A stretch of 64,000 nt of DNA from Paragorgia papillata (lineage: Eukaryota; Cnidaria; Anthozoa; Scleralcyonacea; Coralliidae). The stretch covers positions 1,119,501-1,183,500 of the forward strand of contig JAWNZC010000225.1 of NCBI GenBank assembly GCA_035771165.1, written 5' to 3'. Below are positions 46,412 to 58,400 of the stretch, one piece after another; within the stretch, counting starts at the first letter, position 1, and every line of letters starts with the position of its first letter. Below the pieces are notes generated by a model. The model was not told the DNA's origin. It saw only the letters and a program-made list of their open reading frames with translations, and did no database searches. The position numbers were made by a program, and so were the translations under genes.

Positions 46412-47769
46412 GTATAATATTCAATTATTTTACATCTTGGAGCATAACCAGAGGCACATTGGGGGATACTTTCCCTGAGCAGCACTTTCTGGGGGATATA
46501 TAGCTTAGACTAATTATATACCATGGTTTGTGGTTTCAATCAAATACACAGTTGTCCCTGAACTACATAAAAAGTTAGTGCTGGAAAGTGTTGTGTGATC
46601 ATAAGAAAATGTTTTTTGATCATAAGAAAATGTTTTTTTGATCATATTGATGCCATTTTTTCATAATGACTGTTAGTGTACAGTATGTTGAAGTACAAAT
46701 AATACCTATACATGGACCTTATTAAAAAATGACAGATCAGATGAATTAAGATTCTTTTTTATACCGTACATATAAATTAGCTGTTATAAACTCAATTTCA
46801 TGTGGGAAATTGAAAATGTTTTTACTTTAAAATGAGGTCATAAGTGCTAATTTGTATGCATACAAAAGAATTCTAATTTAGTGGCCATTTTTTAATAAGG
46901 ACATTTGTTAAGGCGTGACATTTGTTTCTTTGTCTTTTTTTATATAAAATCTGACCTGTGCTTTCTGCACAATTACTTGTACACATTTGATCAGAATGCC
47001 TAAATAGCAGTTCCTAGTTTGTAGAATTGAAATATTTCCAGGGAAGAATGCCCCCCAGACCCCCTACTGTGCATTTCACCTCTTAGAGGGGAGAGGGGTC
47101 ATCTATACTCAGCCTCACCACTCCAATGTTACATTAAGACAATATAAGCTACAGTACTACATTGTAATATGTATTCTTATTACATTGTTTATTGGGTATT
47201 TTATTTAACTTTGCCTTCATTGATATGTGCTTTTATAGTATATTATAGAAATAATGTACATTTGAATTACTAAAAAATATAAATTACACATATTAACATG
47301 GCTACCAACTGAATATTCCCCCATATGTACGTAATTAATGCCAAGCCTCACTGTTATAATATAAATAAATTTTTCTCAAGATCAAGACCAATCACACACA
47401 AAAGAAAATTAAACCGGCTTCCACCGTAATGAATAGAAGGTACGGCAGTTACAATTAAGGCTAGGAAAACCACAACAGCAATTGACAATTACTGTGGATC
47501 CATTTATAACAGTACCGCAATAATACAAAAACAAATTAATGATAGTAAATAATACAAAAAAGTAGCCTAACATAAAGTTAGAAGTCTAAGTCTAAAAACA
47601 ACAAACTTGTAGAGGAGTAACACAAATACTACAGACAGAGTTACACTTAACACAAATTGTTTTTTGGGTCTTCAGAGTTGAATCCATGTATAGAGTATAG
47701 ATAGCACTATTGTACTTATTCAGCCATGTTATAATTGTTTTGTTAAATAAATATGTCGCTAAAACTCTG
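46412..47769. other. Intergenic or intronic, no gene seen
   Basis: AT-rich DNA. The only pattern is a near-repeat GATCATAAGAAAATGTTTTTT at 46597 and 46618. No exon of the G2E3-like gene is recognisable. Confidence 0.4.
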
Positions 47770-49060
47770 TTTAATAAAGTGTCCTATTTTTAGCGCGCTG
47801 TCCAATTGACAGTTTGGGCGTCTCACTTTAAATGCGAATAACTCTTGAACCAGATCTGGGCCACTTCTAATTTTTCTTGGGCCAGCAAGAGGATAGAATG
47901 AGCTTCATTTTGATATATAGGAAAGCCGGTTAAAATTAAAAGAACCCATCGAAATTTTTCCCCTAAGTGAATGTGGTGATACCTTCACAGTTTCGGCGTT
48001 TGCGAATAACTCTTAAACCAAATCTGGGCCACTTCTAATTTTTCTTGGGCCAGCAAGACGATAGAATGAGCTTCATTTTGATATATAGGAAAGTTGGTTA
48101 AAGTTAAGAGAAGCCATCGAAATTTTCCCCCCAAAGACTGTCGGCAACTACACTTAATAAAGATTTCTATTTCCGGCGCGCGGAAATTGACAGTTTGGGC
48201 TTCTTGCTTTAAAAGCGAAACAACTCTTGAACCAGATCTGGGCCACTTCTAATTTTTCTTGGGCCAGCAAGAAGATAGATTTAGCTTCAATTTCGTATAT
48301 AGGAAAGCCGGTTAAAAATAACCGAAGCCATCGAAATCTTTCCCCCAAAGGCTATGTTGTGAAATATAGTTAATAAAGTGTTCTATTTTTAGCGCGCTGT
48401 GTAATTGACAGTTTGGGCGTCTCGCTTTAAAAGCGAATAACTCTTGAACCAGATCTGGGCCAGTTCTAATTTTTCTTGGGCCAGCAAGAGGATAGAATGA
48501 GCTTCATTTTGATATATAGGAAAGCCGATTAAAATTAAAAGAACCCATCGAAATTTTTCCCCTAAATGAATGTGGTGATACCTTCACAGTTTCAGCTTAT
48601 GCGAATAACTCTTGAACCAGTTCCGGGCCACTTCTAGTTTTTCTTGGGCCAGCAAGACGATATAATGAGCTTCAATTTGATGTATAGGAAAGCTGGTTAA
48701 AATTAACAAAAGCCATCGAAATATTTCCCCCAAGGTCTAAGTCGGCAACCACAATTAATAAAGATTTCTATTTCCGGCGCGCTGTATTGACAGTTTGGGC
48801 GTCTCGCTTTAAAAACGAATAACTCTTGAACCAGATCTGGGCCACTTCTAATTTTTCTTGGGCCAGCAAGAGGATAGAATGAGCTTCATTTTGATATGCA
48901 GGAAAGCCGGTTAAAATTAAAAGAAGCCACCGAAATGTTTCCCCCAAGACTGAAGAGCGAGTACTTTCTAGTATATAGTTATTTTTCTCCTCTATAAATT
49001 GTTGAAACAAACGCGGTTAATCTTGGGCCGGAAAGATAGAATAATAAGCTTTAATTTGGT
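47770..49060. repeat. Satellite with about 600-bp higher-order repeat
   Basis: Six monomers are marked by CTTGAACCAGATCTGGGCC or close variants, at about 47844, 48011, 48226, 48445, 48613 and 48826. Spacings alternate about 167, 215, 219, 167 and 215 bp, so three monomers form a unit of about 600 bp that repeats about twice. Shared words are TTTTTCTTGGGCCAGCAAGA and AGCTTCATTTTGATATATAG. Some monomers carry GAATGTGGTGATACCTTCAC. The open frames inside are incidental. Confidence 0.85.
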
Positions 49061-49129
49061 GTATCGTGTGTACCGATCGGTTGATTATTGAAGTAATTAT
49101 TGAAGGTGAAATATTTGCTTTGCGAATGT

Positions 49130-49190
49130 GGTGATGAATCTGGTGATGAATCTGGTGATGAATCTGGTGATGAATCCGAGGATGAATGTG
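49130..49190 (+). repeat. 12-bp GATGAATCTGGT microsatellite
   Basis: About five copies of GATGAATCTGGT encode GDES repeats in a 61-codon frame (49100-49285). It ends in GAATGTGGTGATACCTTCAC, the same word found in the adjacent satellite. The frame's coding status is unknown. Confidence 0.7.
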
Positions 49191-49285
49191 GTGATACCTT
49201 CACACTGGTAATATTTCTTGGGACGGATAGTACATTGAAAGTGAAGGTAAGTAATCAAATTTATTGTGGTAGGGAAGATATTTAA

Positions 49286-51440
49286 CGAAATTTGAACGGG
49301 AAATTTCCGATTTCATTATCTTGTTAATCGGTCCGGCTGGAGCTACCCGTCCACTTTTGAAGTTGAACTTTCAAGAATAAATAAGTGAGGAAACTCTTTA
49401 AAAACAGTTTAAATTTAAAGTATAATGATAAAATTACACGTATTGGTTGTTCTATCTTAATCGGACAAGCAATTTTGAAGAACGAAGCAACTCTATAGCT
49501 CTCTATTTGGACGGATTTTAGGCAATTATGATTTGACATATATTTGTTGAAGGATGACAAACAAGTGCCAGTATTTCTCCAATTTCATTTAATATTTGTA
49601 AACGTTGGTGCTGATAAAAAGATTAACCTGAAATATCAGGTCCTTAGTGTTGAAGTCTAGGTATTTTACTTTATTCTACTATAAAATGAACGAATTTGCA
49701 CGTTAGCTTGAAATGGCCTACTGTATCTTAATTCTCTAGGTTGGACAGTTCGTCTTGAGTTTTGTTCCCCAAGTTTTTTAAATATTCCATGATTTGTTGC
49801 TTAGATGGAGGTTTAGATTATAGATGTGCAACCTTCTGATAGTTTCTCTCCTTTTTTTTTAGCTGAGAATAGATTTGAAATGAAATCTTAAGAAACAACG
49901 AACTGTAGAAAATCAAGAGGGGATTCTTCACAGCACTGGCCTTCACAGCACTGGCCACCACAGTGCTGACTGACACAGGAATAGTGGCAAATGTTCTTCA
50001 ACAGCTTCAGTCATACTGAGTGTAAACATTTTGAACAAAAGACTTTCTACTTCCTTCATGTTTAAGAACAAAAAGGTGTTAATTTCTTGTCTTTATAATA
50101 AATAAGGAAAAAAGGTTTAAGTTTAATTGGTCTACTGGTTAATTTAATTAATAGGGTGTTGGCCAGTAAAATAGTAAAGGACCAGTTACTACTATTTGTC
50201 CTGTGGTGGGCAACTGGTAATAATAAATTTTCTTAATTTTGTACCTTGTATACACAGAGCTTGTAACAGTAAAAGTTAGTGGTCAAAAGAACTGACCTTT
50301 ACCTATTTTGTACTGTATATATGAAATAAATGTTTAAAACATATTGGGTTTGGTTAACATTGTAACTTGTTTGCAAAAACGTTTTGTAGTCAGTGGTAAA
50401 CACAGTCAGGTATATGGGGTTTGCAATATGTATATAAATAATGTAAATGCTTAAATGTATACCAACAACAACTCAAATGTACAGTATATCCTCTATTATA
50501 GGGTGGATGGTTTATACCTAAATTAATCTACATTAAGAATTTGGAACACATTTCCAACAGCTGTTTCTGTTAACAGCTGTCAACATTTTTGCAATTTATC
50601 ATCTACACATCAACTTGACATATTTAAAATAATGCTTTTAAATGAAATGTACACTATGCAAGCCTTTGATACTCTAGCAAATACAGGTGTGGGTTTTGAG
50701 ACTTTTAGAAACAGATTTAATATGTACTGCAGTAATATTATATCACAATCACAACTGACAACACATATACACTTGAATAGTTTTAGGTGGTGTTTATTAT
50801 CAGTGTTTCTTTTTTAAAATCCAGTAATACAACAATACTCAAATAAAGTTAGACTATTAATGGCACTTTAAAAGTGAATAAAAAACACGTGAGTTTTATA
50901 AAAGTCTCCATCAATTCAGGCATCAAGCTGTGTCTTTTCTAATAGAAGCTTCTGATTTTCATCCTGTAAGTTGTCATGTCCAAATACACGCACAATCCAA
51001 ACAAACTATTTACTAAAATTACAAGAAAAGAACAAAATCAAATCAACATTTCAACAGCTTGTCAAGTGTATCAACTTTCTTTAGCCATGGTAGGTTAATG
51101 ACAAAAATAAATCTTGTTCAATGTCTTCAATCACAATTCACTTAATACAACAGACAAACAATTGGAGTAAGAACGTTACTACAAGAAAGTAAACAAACAC
51201 ATAAAGATAGAATTCTGCGGAATTGGTATTTTTACCCATTGAACTGAACCAGACTGAAATACTTCATCAATTTACATGTAACAAATTTGGAGTGAGTGTG
51301 AGCCCTCGTGCGCATATTGTAATATCCTTAAAATATTCGTAAAAACAAGAGCACGCTTTACCCACTGTGCAGTTCTCAATTAAAAATATGTAACTGATGT
51401 GAAATGATGTTTAAAAACTCTTGATAAATTTCTCTGTAAT
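49286..51440. other. Intergenic, no gene seen
   Basis: AT-rich DNA. CTTCACAGCACTGGCC is repeated at 49927-49950. The short frame at 50632-50817 shows no family features. Confidence 0.4.
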
Positions 51441-52252
51441 TTGAAATATGTACCGAGATACCGTACCCGACTGACGCACTTCAGTCATTGGAGGAGCAGG
51501 CTAAATTCCACGCGAAAATTTGCTAAAAAAACACGCGAAAAGTTGCTAAATTCCACGCGAAAACGTGTTTGTATGCCTTCTAACCTCAAGTACATTGGTC
51601 ACTTACCTTTCATTTGTAAAATATCAAAGTTAAAAGGAAATCGTGCAAAACCTTTTCCTGCTAGAGCCGTTTTGGTCACTCGACTTCGTTTTCCGCCATG
51701 TTGTTCCTTGTTGATCCGCTGGAGTTTACTTGCTTTCAACATGGCGGCGTGTGACATGCGCACTAAAAAAGTGAGGACACTTCGTACCCCTGAGTGGGCC
51801 TTCTGCTTAGTATTTATTCTGTGCTGTAAACCTCAGTCAACAAGGAGTGTAATGGCGAAATACGGAGTTGCTTCACTAAAATCGCTATATCTCACGAACT
51901 AGTCTCCCGATCTTCACGCTACAACCAGTAGTGATTCAGAGACGGTAAGTGACAATATTTTTGCTGTTTAGAAGGTATGAAAAACATCTGAAAGTGAAAA
52001 TTTACGGAATTAAAACCGCCACAGTATTGAGCCACTAAAGCATTCTTGTCGACTTTCAACTTGCCTTTACGGCTAGAAAAAGAGTAGAAACTCTTTGAAA
52101 ACATTTCACACATTGAGTACAAAGATGAAATCACACTTTTTGTTATTGTTATTTATTGAATTGGACGTGTAGCTCTGAACAACGAAGCAATTCTGTTAGG
52201 TGAATTTGGGGCAATTGGACACTGAAATTTGCTGACCGGTATTCCAAATTAG
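51441..52252 (+). other. Probable 5' region of the DUF6589 gene
   Basis: It contains CACGCGAAAA repeats (51510-51560), an AACATGGCGGCG start-like context at 51739 and the leader repeat shared with 38395-38490 at 51840-51925, followed by GACGGTAAGT. A first exon could end there, but I cannot fix its reading frame. Confidence 0.35.
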
Positions 52253-54721
52253 CAAGCCTCAGCGACCTATTAAGGATGTCAGCAATATTGACTTTCTTCC
52301 ATCTGCTGATGACAATGACAAATTAATAAATGAATTTGTTGTCTTGTGTGAAAGAGTAATTGTTGACAACATACCTGCTTTCAGACTGTTCAAGAAATTT
52401 GTGGTTAAGCATATTCCACATGTGTATGCTGAATTGATGAAAACACAATCAGAAGAGGTACGTTAATATTGTTTTTATTATCATTAGCTATTTTTTTGGA
52501 GGGGGAGGGAGGCAACAGGCAGGCCTATTATTGGAAGGATTTAAGCATCTAAGATATTGGGAGCTTACATGGGGGGAGGTTATATTAAGGGTGTTTATTT
52601 TCGGAAGTTTATCATTGATATTACAGTAATCTCAATAACTCATTGCTATGAACACTGGTGGATTAAGTCAGAGACCTTGGGCTCAATTCCCAGATTGGGA
52701 CAGTCAGATAAATTTTAATTATATAATTACATATACTGTATAATTAAAAATATATATAAAAAACTGACTGCCACACCCAGAAATTGAGGCACAATCAGAA
52801 CAGTCAGATACATAACTGCATGTATAATATTTATACAATACATGACTGTTGTTCTTTAGTGTCTACAAGAATTTACATCTCGTATTCACAAGGCACAGTA
52901 TAGTTAAAACATTGTGATTTACAATTATAACTATTAAATTGTGTAGAACCCTCTCGGATTGTTGTTCAAGAATGAAAACTCCACTGATCAGATGATAGAC
53001 ATTCTAGATCATATACAGTCGAGTTATGTTCCTGTTCAGCCTAATGTTGATATCAATGATGATGATCCTCACAATAATCCTGTCACTATTCAAGATCCAA
53101 TATTTTTTGGAGGGGATCAATTAACTGAAGAAAGAAGTCGTAATGCAAAACTAGCCCGTAGTGATCGAGATAATGACGTTGAGAGATTGGAAGGTATAAT
53201 GCCCAAAGTTGCTTGCTTCGAGACTGGTGTATCAGGTTGGTTTTTCAAAGTATTGTATGAATACAATGGTAACCATATTTTATCCATGTTGGGTAACATT
53301 GTAAGTAAATAAATTTGATCTTTCACTTCAACAAATATATTTAAAGTATACATAATTGTAGCCTCCTCCACAGACAACTACGGTATGTGGCTTCCCACAC
53401 GGTGGCCTGTCAGCTGTTCAGGGCAATGTTTTGGCTGAGATCTTGCTTTTGCTCAAGCAGGAAAGTACAAAAAGAGATTGGGAGCTGGTGAAATTAAGGG
53501 GTTCATAATCCCCCCTCACCAGCTCCCAATCCCAAAGTGGGATGGTATTTGTATTTCAACTGTAGTACCGTATATTGATTTACTTTCTAACTATATAATA
53601 TTCTTCTTCAATAGATCCTATATGACATACTGTTTAAAGGGAACTCATCTGTTGATGTGGCTACAATGTGTTCCAACATGAATGTTATCAACAACAGGAA
53701 TGCTAGAACTACTAATGTACTTGACAATTTAAATCAGTGTAAAAACTTTATTAACATGGAAACCAATGCCATTGTAACTGCTTGTGCTATGACATATTTT
53801 AGCATGAGCTCTCTCAATATGGCAGTGGATGAGGTTGTTCCTCCAAATGTATTGAATGGTGATGATGATTCAAAGCGGTTATGGTATCATAGGCATGTCA
53901 AAAGTATGGTATCAAAGTATGTAATGCACACAGAGTCTGAAATTTTCCACAATATGGTAGAAGGAGTGCAACAGCAGAGTCTACCTAAGCCCAGAGATAT
54001 TTACAACTGCAGAGTTTGTAACAAGGAATATCATTACAAGAAAGCAAGGGAAAATCATGAGAAAAAGAAACATAGCTACATTCACATACATCCACCTTCA
54101 ACTGATCTGAGTCAAGAAACTGAAAAGAGTAAGAGTACTGACAAGTCTGATTACATCTATAATTATGCCTGTGTGAGACTTAGCATGGGCTTGTTTGTAC
54201 GAAATTTCGATGATGCAGTCAGAGAGGGGGATGGACAGCGGATTATAAGGTGCTGGAAGTACATGACATTGTTGTTCAAGGCATACCACCACAGTAAGTA
54301 TGCATTTGCAGGTTTACAGCTACAGGCTAACATATATGCACTCTGTACACCACGTGAAGCACATCGTCTGATGTGGAATAGAACTGTTAATGTGAATGGA
54401 CACAAGGGAAAAAACATATCCCTTGATCTCAGGCTAGAGCATCTAAATCACATACTGAAGGAGATGTTAAGAAACCTTGGTCCTAATCTTAACGAACTAA
54501 CTGCAGCACGTGCCAGTTATTCACTGATGTTTATTGAGAAGATGCTTCGGTTTGCAGATGATGAAATGGGCAGACATCCGCCATCTGGTCATCATGTAAT
54601 TGCAAAGCGCGAGTCTGACTTTAAAGAACTCGTCAATCAGTTCCATGTGAAAGGGAAAGTGTTCTGTTTCACAGAAGGCAGGGAGTATGACAAGTTTCCA
54701 CTTGTCAGTGTACTAGTCTAG
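52253..54721 (+). CDS. DUF6589-family protein, three visible exons
   Basis: Exons are 52253-52457, 52947-53300 and 53615-54721, with donors GAG|GTACGT and ATT|GTAAGT and acceptors AAATTAG, GTGTAG and AATAG. All are in phase. Family features: FFGGDQLTEERSRNAK and RLEGIMPKVACFE in exon 2; TNVLDNLNQCKNFINMETNA, YNYACVRLSMGLFVRNFDDA, EGDGQRIIRCWKYM and ISLDLRLEHLNHILKEM in exon 3. A C2H2 finger (CRVCNKEYHYKKARENHEKKKH, abbreviated: C-x2-C...H-x4-H) is inserted near the middle of exon 3, at 54007-54073. DUF6589 has no settled function; it is found in fungi and animals, often in many copies. No lesion is seen; the start is not located. A hairpin at 53478-53534 (TTGGGAGCTGGTGA and inverse) lies in the second intron. 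Confidence 0.7.
52640..52830. repeat. Decayed relative of the arm SINE-like unit
   Basis: GGGCTCAATTCCCAGATTGGGACAGTCAG resembles the B-box half of the unit at 19090. Downstream, AAAACTGACTGCCACACCCA and CAATCAGAACAGTCAGATAC repeat its flanks in inverted orientation, giving a palindromic composite. Confidence 0.5.
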
Positions 54722-55592
54722 CAAGTCCTATGTGTAATTAATTAAAATTTCAGCCCAGATTAAAATTGCTCATGTAATTTCAACATGATTGATGGGCTGA
54801 AATTTCAGCCTGAGTTGAAAATTTCTAGTTGCTTCTTAGGTAGAAACTTTCACTAAAACAATATGTTTTATTGTTATATCTACTAAAGACAATTCAGTTG
54901 CCAAAAATTTAATCTCATTGGCCAAACTATGTAGTTATGCGGTGTTCATCAAAATCAATCTGGTACTGAATCATATATACAACTTAAATTTAGCCAAACA
55001 ACAACTCTGTGGAGAAGATTTTGTGACAGAACAAAATAACCTGGGATTGACTAAAGTTTTGAGCCTTGAAATTAAAATTACACAGCCATAAAATTAACTC
55101 TGTTGACAAGAGCTTGCCTTAACACTATTTACTGGGTCAAGATGCTATGATAACTCAAAATATTTTGAGCTCCAGATGGAATTTGTGCCTACTGTAATTA
55201 AAAATAACAATTAATTTAGACCATACTGTACATGTATACAGTATTACAAAAAATAATAAACTCAGTTAACTCAAATTAACTAAAACTAATAATTTTTCCC
55301 TTTTTATTAACATGCGCTCATTCCTTTTTTATACAGCTGTGTTAAAACGATATTTTGTATCACTGTGTGAAAAAGATAAACAGATAAAAGATAACAAATA
55401 TGACGACCACAAGAGAAAGTGCAGAGCAAGTAGCAGAAAAAGATATGTATGTGTTTACCTACTTTCAAAAATATACTTACCATAATTATTTGAATACCAA
55501 TTATGGATAATTAATAGTTACATAATTGTGCAGTGTATGGTACGTACAGTACATGTACATATATAAATCTTAATAGTAGCATGACATTTGCA
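54722..55592. other. Intergenic, no gene seen
   Basis: AT-rich sequence downstream of the DUF6589 gene. GGGCTGAAATTTCAGCC (54793) is a short palindrome related to AATTTCAGCCC at 54747. Nothing else is recognised. Confidence 0.4.
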
Positions 55593-55605
55593 TAGACTGA
55601 TTTTA

Positions 55606-56130
55606 GTGGAAGCTCTTGTGTCAGAAAGATGCGTCATCTTTTGCTGGCAGATTTTGAAGATGTGTCATCTTTTCTTAATCAGTTGAAGCTAAAAGAAAGC
55701 TAAATAATCGATCATTTTCTTTTCTTTATCTAATTAAGCCGCTGCTGTATATAGTATATTATATATTTACGTCAAGTTTATACTTTATAGGCTGATTATT
55801 TAGACTGATTTCAATGAAAGCTCTTGTGTCAGAAAGATGCGTCATCTTTTGCTGGCAGATTTTGAAGATGTGTCATCTTTTCTTAATCAGTTGAAGCTGA
55901 ACGAAAGCTAAATAATCGATCATTTTATTTTCTTTATCTTAAGCTGCTATATAGAGTATACTATAAATTTACTTCAGTTCATATATATAGGCTGATTATT
56001 TAGACTGATTTCAGTGGAAGCTCTTGTGTCAGAAAGATGCGTCATCTTTTGCTGGCAGATTTTGAAGATGTTGTCATCTTTTCTTAATCAGTTGAAGCTG
56101 AACGAAAGCTAAATAATTGATAATTTTATT
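55606..56130 (+). repeat. About 200-bp tandem repeats with GATGNGTCATC pairs
   Basis: Units are marked by GTGTCAGAAAGATGCGTCAT at about 55618, 55827 and 56028. Each contains GATGCGTCATC and, about 40 bp on, GATGTGTCATC, then CAGTTGAAGCTGAACGAAAG and AATAATCGATCATTTT. A degenerate unit follows at about 56312. Confidence 0.85.
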
Positions 56131-56867
56131 TTACTTAAGCCGCTTTATATATATGTATATATATATATACACGTTTATATACCCTGTGTATATTATACAA
56201 CTGAAGTAAACCCAAGCTTTATTTCTGGAACTTTAATTATTCAATAAATCATCACCCGCGATTCTCCGGGCCTTACAGAAGAGACTAATTAATGTATAGA
56301 TATTTTGGCGGAACTCTTGCGTCAGAAAGATGTTTATATATACTTTCTGCTTGCAGACTTTGAAGTTGCCAATGCCATCTTTCCACTGTCCGTGTGTAAC
56401 CATATATTGTTATTATTCAAGACGGATTTTTTTTTTGAGAAGAGAAAACACAGGCTCTCATTAGCTCGCGCACTGTATGAGGCCAAAACCAAATATGCTG
56501 TCGTTGCATCAGGTTGCCCTGTATTTAATTCAGTATTTATTAAACTAGTAAAATACAATCTAGCATCACATTACTTCATTTTTAATACATAACGACTTAT
56601 AATTAGCTATTTTGTTCATCGATCCTGCTGCGTAGAAACGCGAAGTAATTAAATTCATGAAATGATGACAGCATTACGCGTTAATTGGTAAAGGGATTAG
56701 GGTGTGTTGTTTCCGGAGAAACGTGAGTTCAACTCACAGAAAGTGGAATTATGTGACCGTGCGGTTTGTCATGTTATGCTCGCAGCATATTAGATCAGAG
56801 TTGTCTCTTTACAAGGAGTGGACTGTGGCTCTAACACATTCCTTAATCTAGCAGTATGATTTTAAAG

Positions 56868-57165
56868 GGCCTATGCAGCAAAAAATAAGTTCGGGAGAGA
56901 CTTTCTTATTTAAAAGAACTTTTGAACTTATAAAGATGGAGGTTTGCAGCTCTTCCATGAGTGATTTACTAGAATTATTGCAAAAATAGACATGATTTTC
57001 CAACAAGTCATTATACAGTGTGACATGTTTGCATATCACGCAAATCTCAATATCTAAAGAATGAAGTGAGATATGGAAAAACTGCAGATGTCAATCTTTA
57101 TAATTTCAAAAGTTCTTTGAAATAAGAAAGTATCTCCCAAACTTCTTTTTCGCTGCATAAGCTAA
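56868..57165. mobile_element. Possible fold-back element at the inverted-repeat edge
   Basis: TATGCAGCAAAAAATAAGTT with CTTATTTAAAAGAACTTTTG on the left is mirrored by AAAAGTTCTTTGAAATAAGA and AACTTCTTTTTCGCTGCATA on the right. The left arm is missing in arm 1 of the long inverted repeat, where SAM-gene coding sequence takes its place. A partial relative lies at about 33380-33560. Confidence 0.45.
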
Positions 57166-57598
57166 AGAGAGTACAGTACTTGTTTCATTTTATTACTTTA
57201 ATTTTCATATAGGCTTTCAGATATTTTTTTTACATTTTCATATTTATATTTAGCTTGCACACCTAGACAAAAACGAGAGTCCATCTGAGGAACTTACTGA
57301 ATTCCTGACACCATACAGAGAAGATGCATCAATTATAAAGTCTTTTTCTGACTTAAAAATGATCTTATCTAACCTTTCCTGCAACTTTTATTAAACAAAG
57401 TGTTCATCAGTTACACTTACAATTTGATAAGGTAAATAATGATCACTCATGTTTTAGCTACTACATGTACATGTATTATGGTCAATAAACTGCCTAGGTA
57501 TATACAGTATATATATTTTTATATGCTCTTACTCTGTTTCATCAGTTTTGTGGATATTTATTTACTACATAAAACTGTGATATTAAATTGGTTTCAAT

Positions 57599-58400
57599 GT
57601 GTCAGAAAGATGCGTCATCTTTTGCTGGCAGATTTTGAAGATGTGTCATCTTTTCTTAATCAGTTGAAGCTGAACGAAAGCTAAATAATCGATCATTTTA
57701 TTTTCTTTATCTTAGTGGAAGCTCTTGTGTCAGAAAGATGCGTCATCTTTTGCTGGCAGATTTTGAAGATGTGTCATCTTTTCTTAATCAGTTGAAGCTA
57801 AAAGAAAGCTAAATAATCGATCATTTTATTTTCTTTATCTTAAGCTGCTATAGAGAGTATACTATAAATTTTTACTTCAGTTTATATAGGCTGATTATTT
57901 AGACTGATTTTAGTGGAAGCTCTTGTGTCAGAAAGATGCGTCATCTTTTGCTGGCAGATTTTGAAGATGTGTCATCTTTTCTTAATCAGTTGAAGCTAAA
58001 AGAAAGCTAAATAATCGATCATTTTCTTTTCTTTATCTAATTAAGCCGCTGCTGTATATAGTATATTATATATTTACGTCAAGTTTATACTTTATAGGCT
58101 GATTATTTAGACTGATTTCAATGAAAGCTCTTGTGTCAGAAAGATGCGTCATCTTTTGCTGGCAGATTTTGAAGATGTGTCATCTTTTCTTAATCAGTTG
58201 AAGCTGAACGAAAGCTAAATAATCGATCATTTTATTTTCTTTATCTTAAGCTGCTATATAGAGTATACTATAAATTTACTTCAGTTCATATATATAGGCT
58301 GATTATTTAGACTGATTTCAGTGGAAGCTCTTGTGTCAGAAAGATGCGTCATCTTTTGCTGGCAGATTTTGAAGATGTTGTCATCTTTTCTTAATCAGTT
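57599..58400 (+). repeat. Further 200-bp repeat units between and within the duplicates
   Basis: Units with GTGTCAGAAAGATGCGTCAT lie at about 57598, 57727, 57925, 58134 and 58335. The first two lie between the two large copies, so the duplication breakpoint falls inside this repeat. Confidence 0.85.

Larger units (their letters stand above)
55593..57598 (+). repeat. About 2.0-kb tandem duplication, copy A
   Basis: It matches 57900-59872 at an offset of 2307 bp, essentially base for base by eye. Copy B lacks about 33 bp after ACTGCAGAT. It contains three 200-bp repeat units, a diverged unit at 56290, a non-coding stretch and a copy of the inner end of the long inverted repeat (56938-57598). 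Confidence 0.9.

Noticed and set aside
48154..49010. Minus-strand frames with repeated LLAQEKLEVAQIWFKS
   Set aside because: They are translations of the satellite monomers.
56305..56592. 95-codon open frame, repeated at 58612-58899
   Set aside because: Identical in the recent duplicate, so conservation carries no information. It starts in a degenerate 200-bp repeat unit and shows no domain.
56660..56760. Second tRNA-like sequence (TTAATTGGTAAAGGG and GTGAGTTCAACTCAC)
   Set aside because: Box words are present, but no cloverleaf can be drawn; also present in the duplicate at about 58967-59067.
55606..58400. Regular repeats resembling a CRISPR array
   Set aside because: Units are about 200 bp, contiguous and eukaryotic; there is no short repeat/unique spacer pattern.
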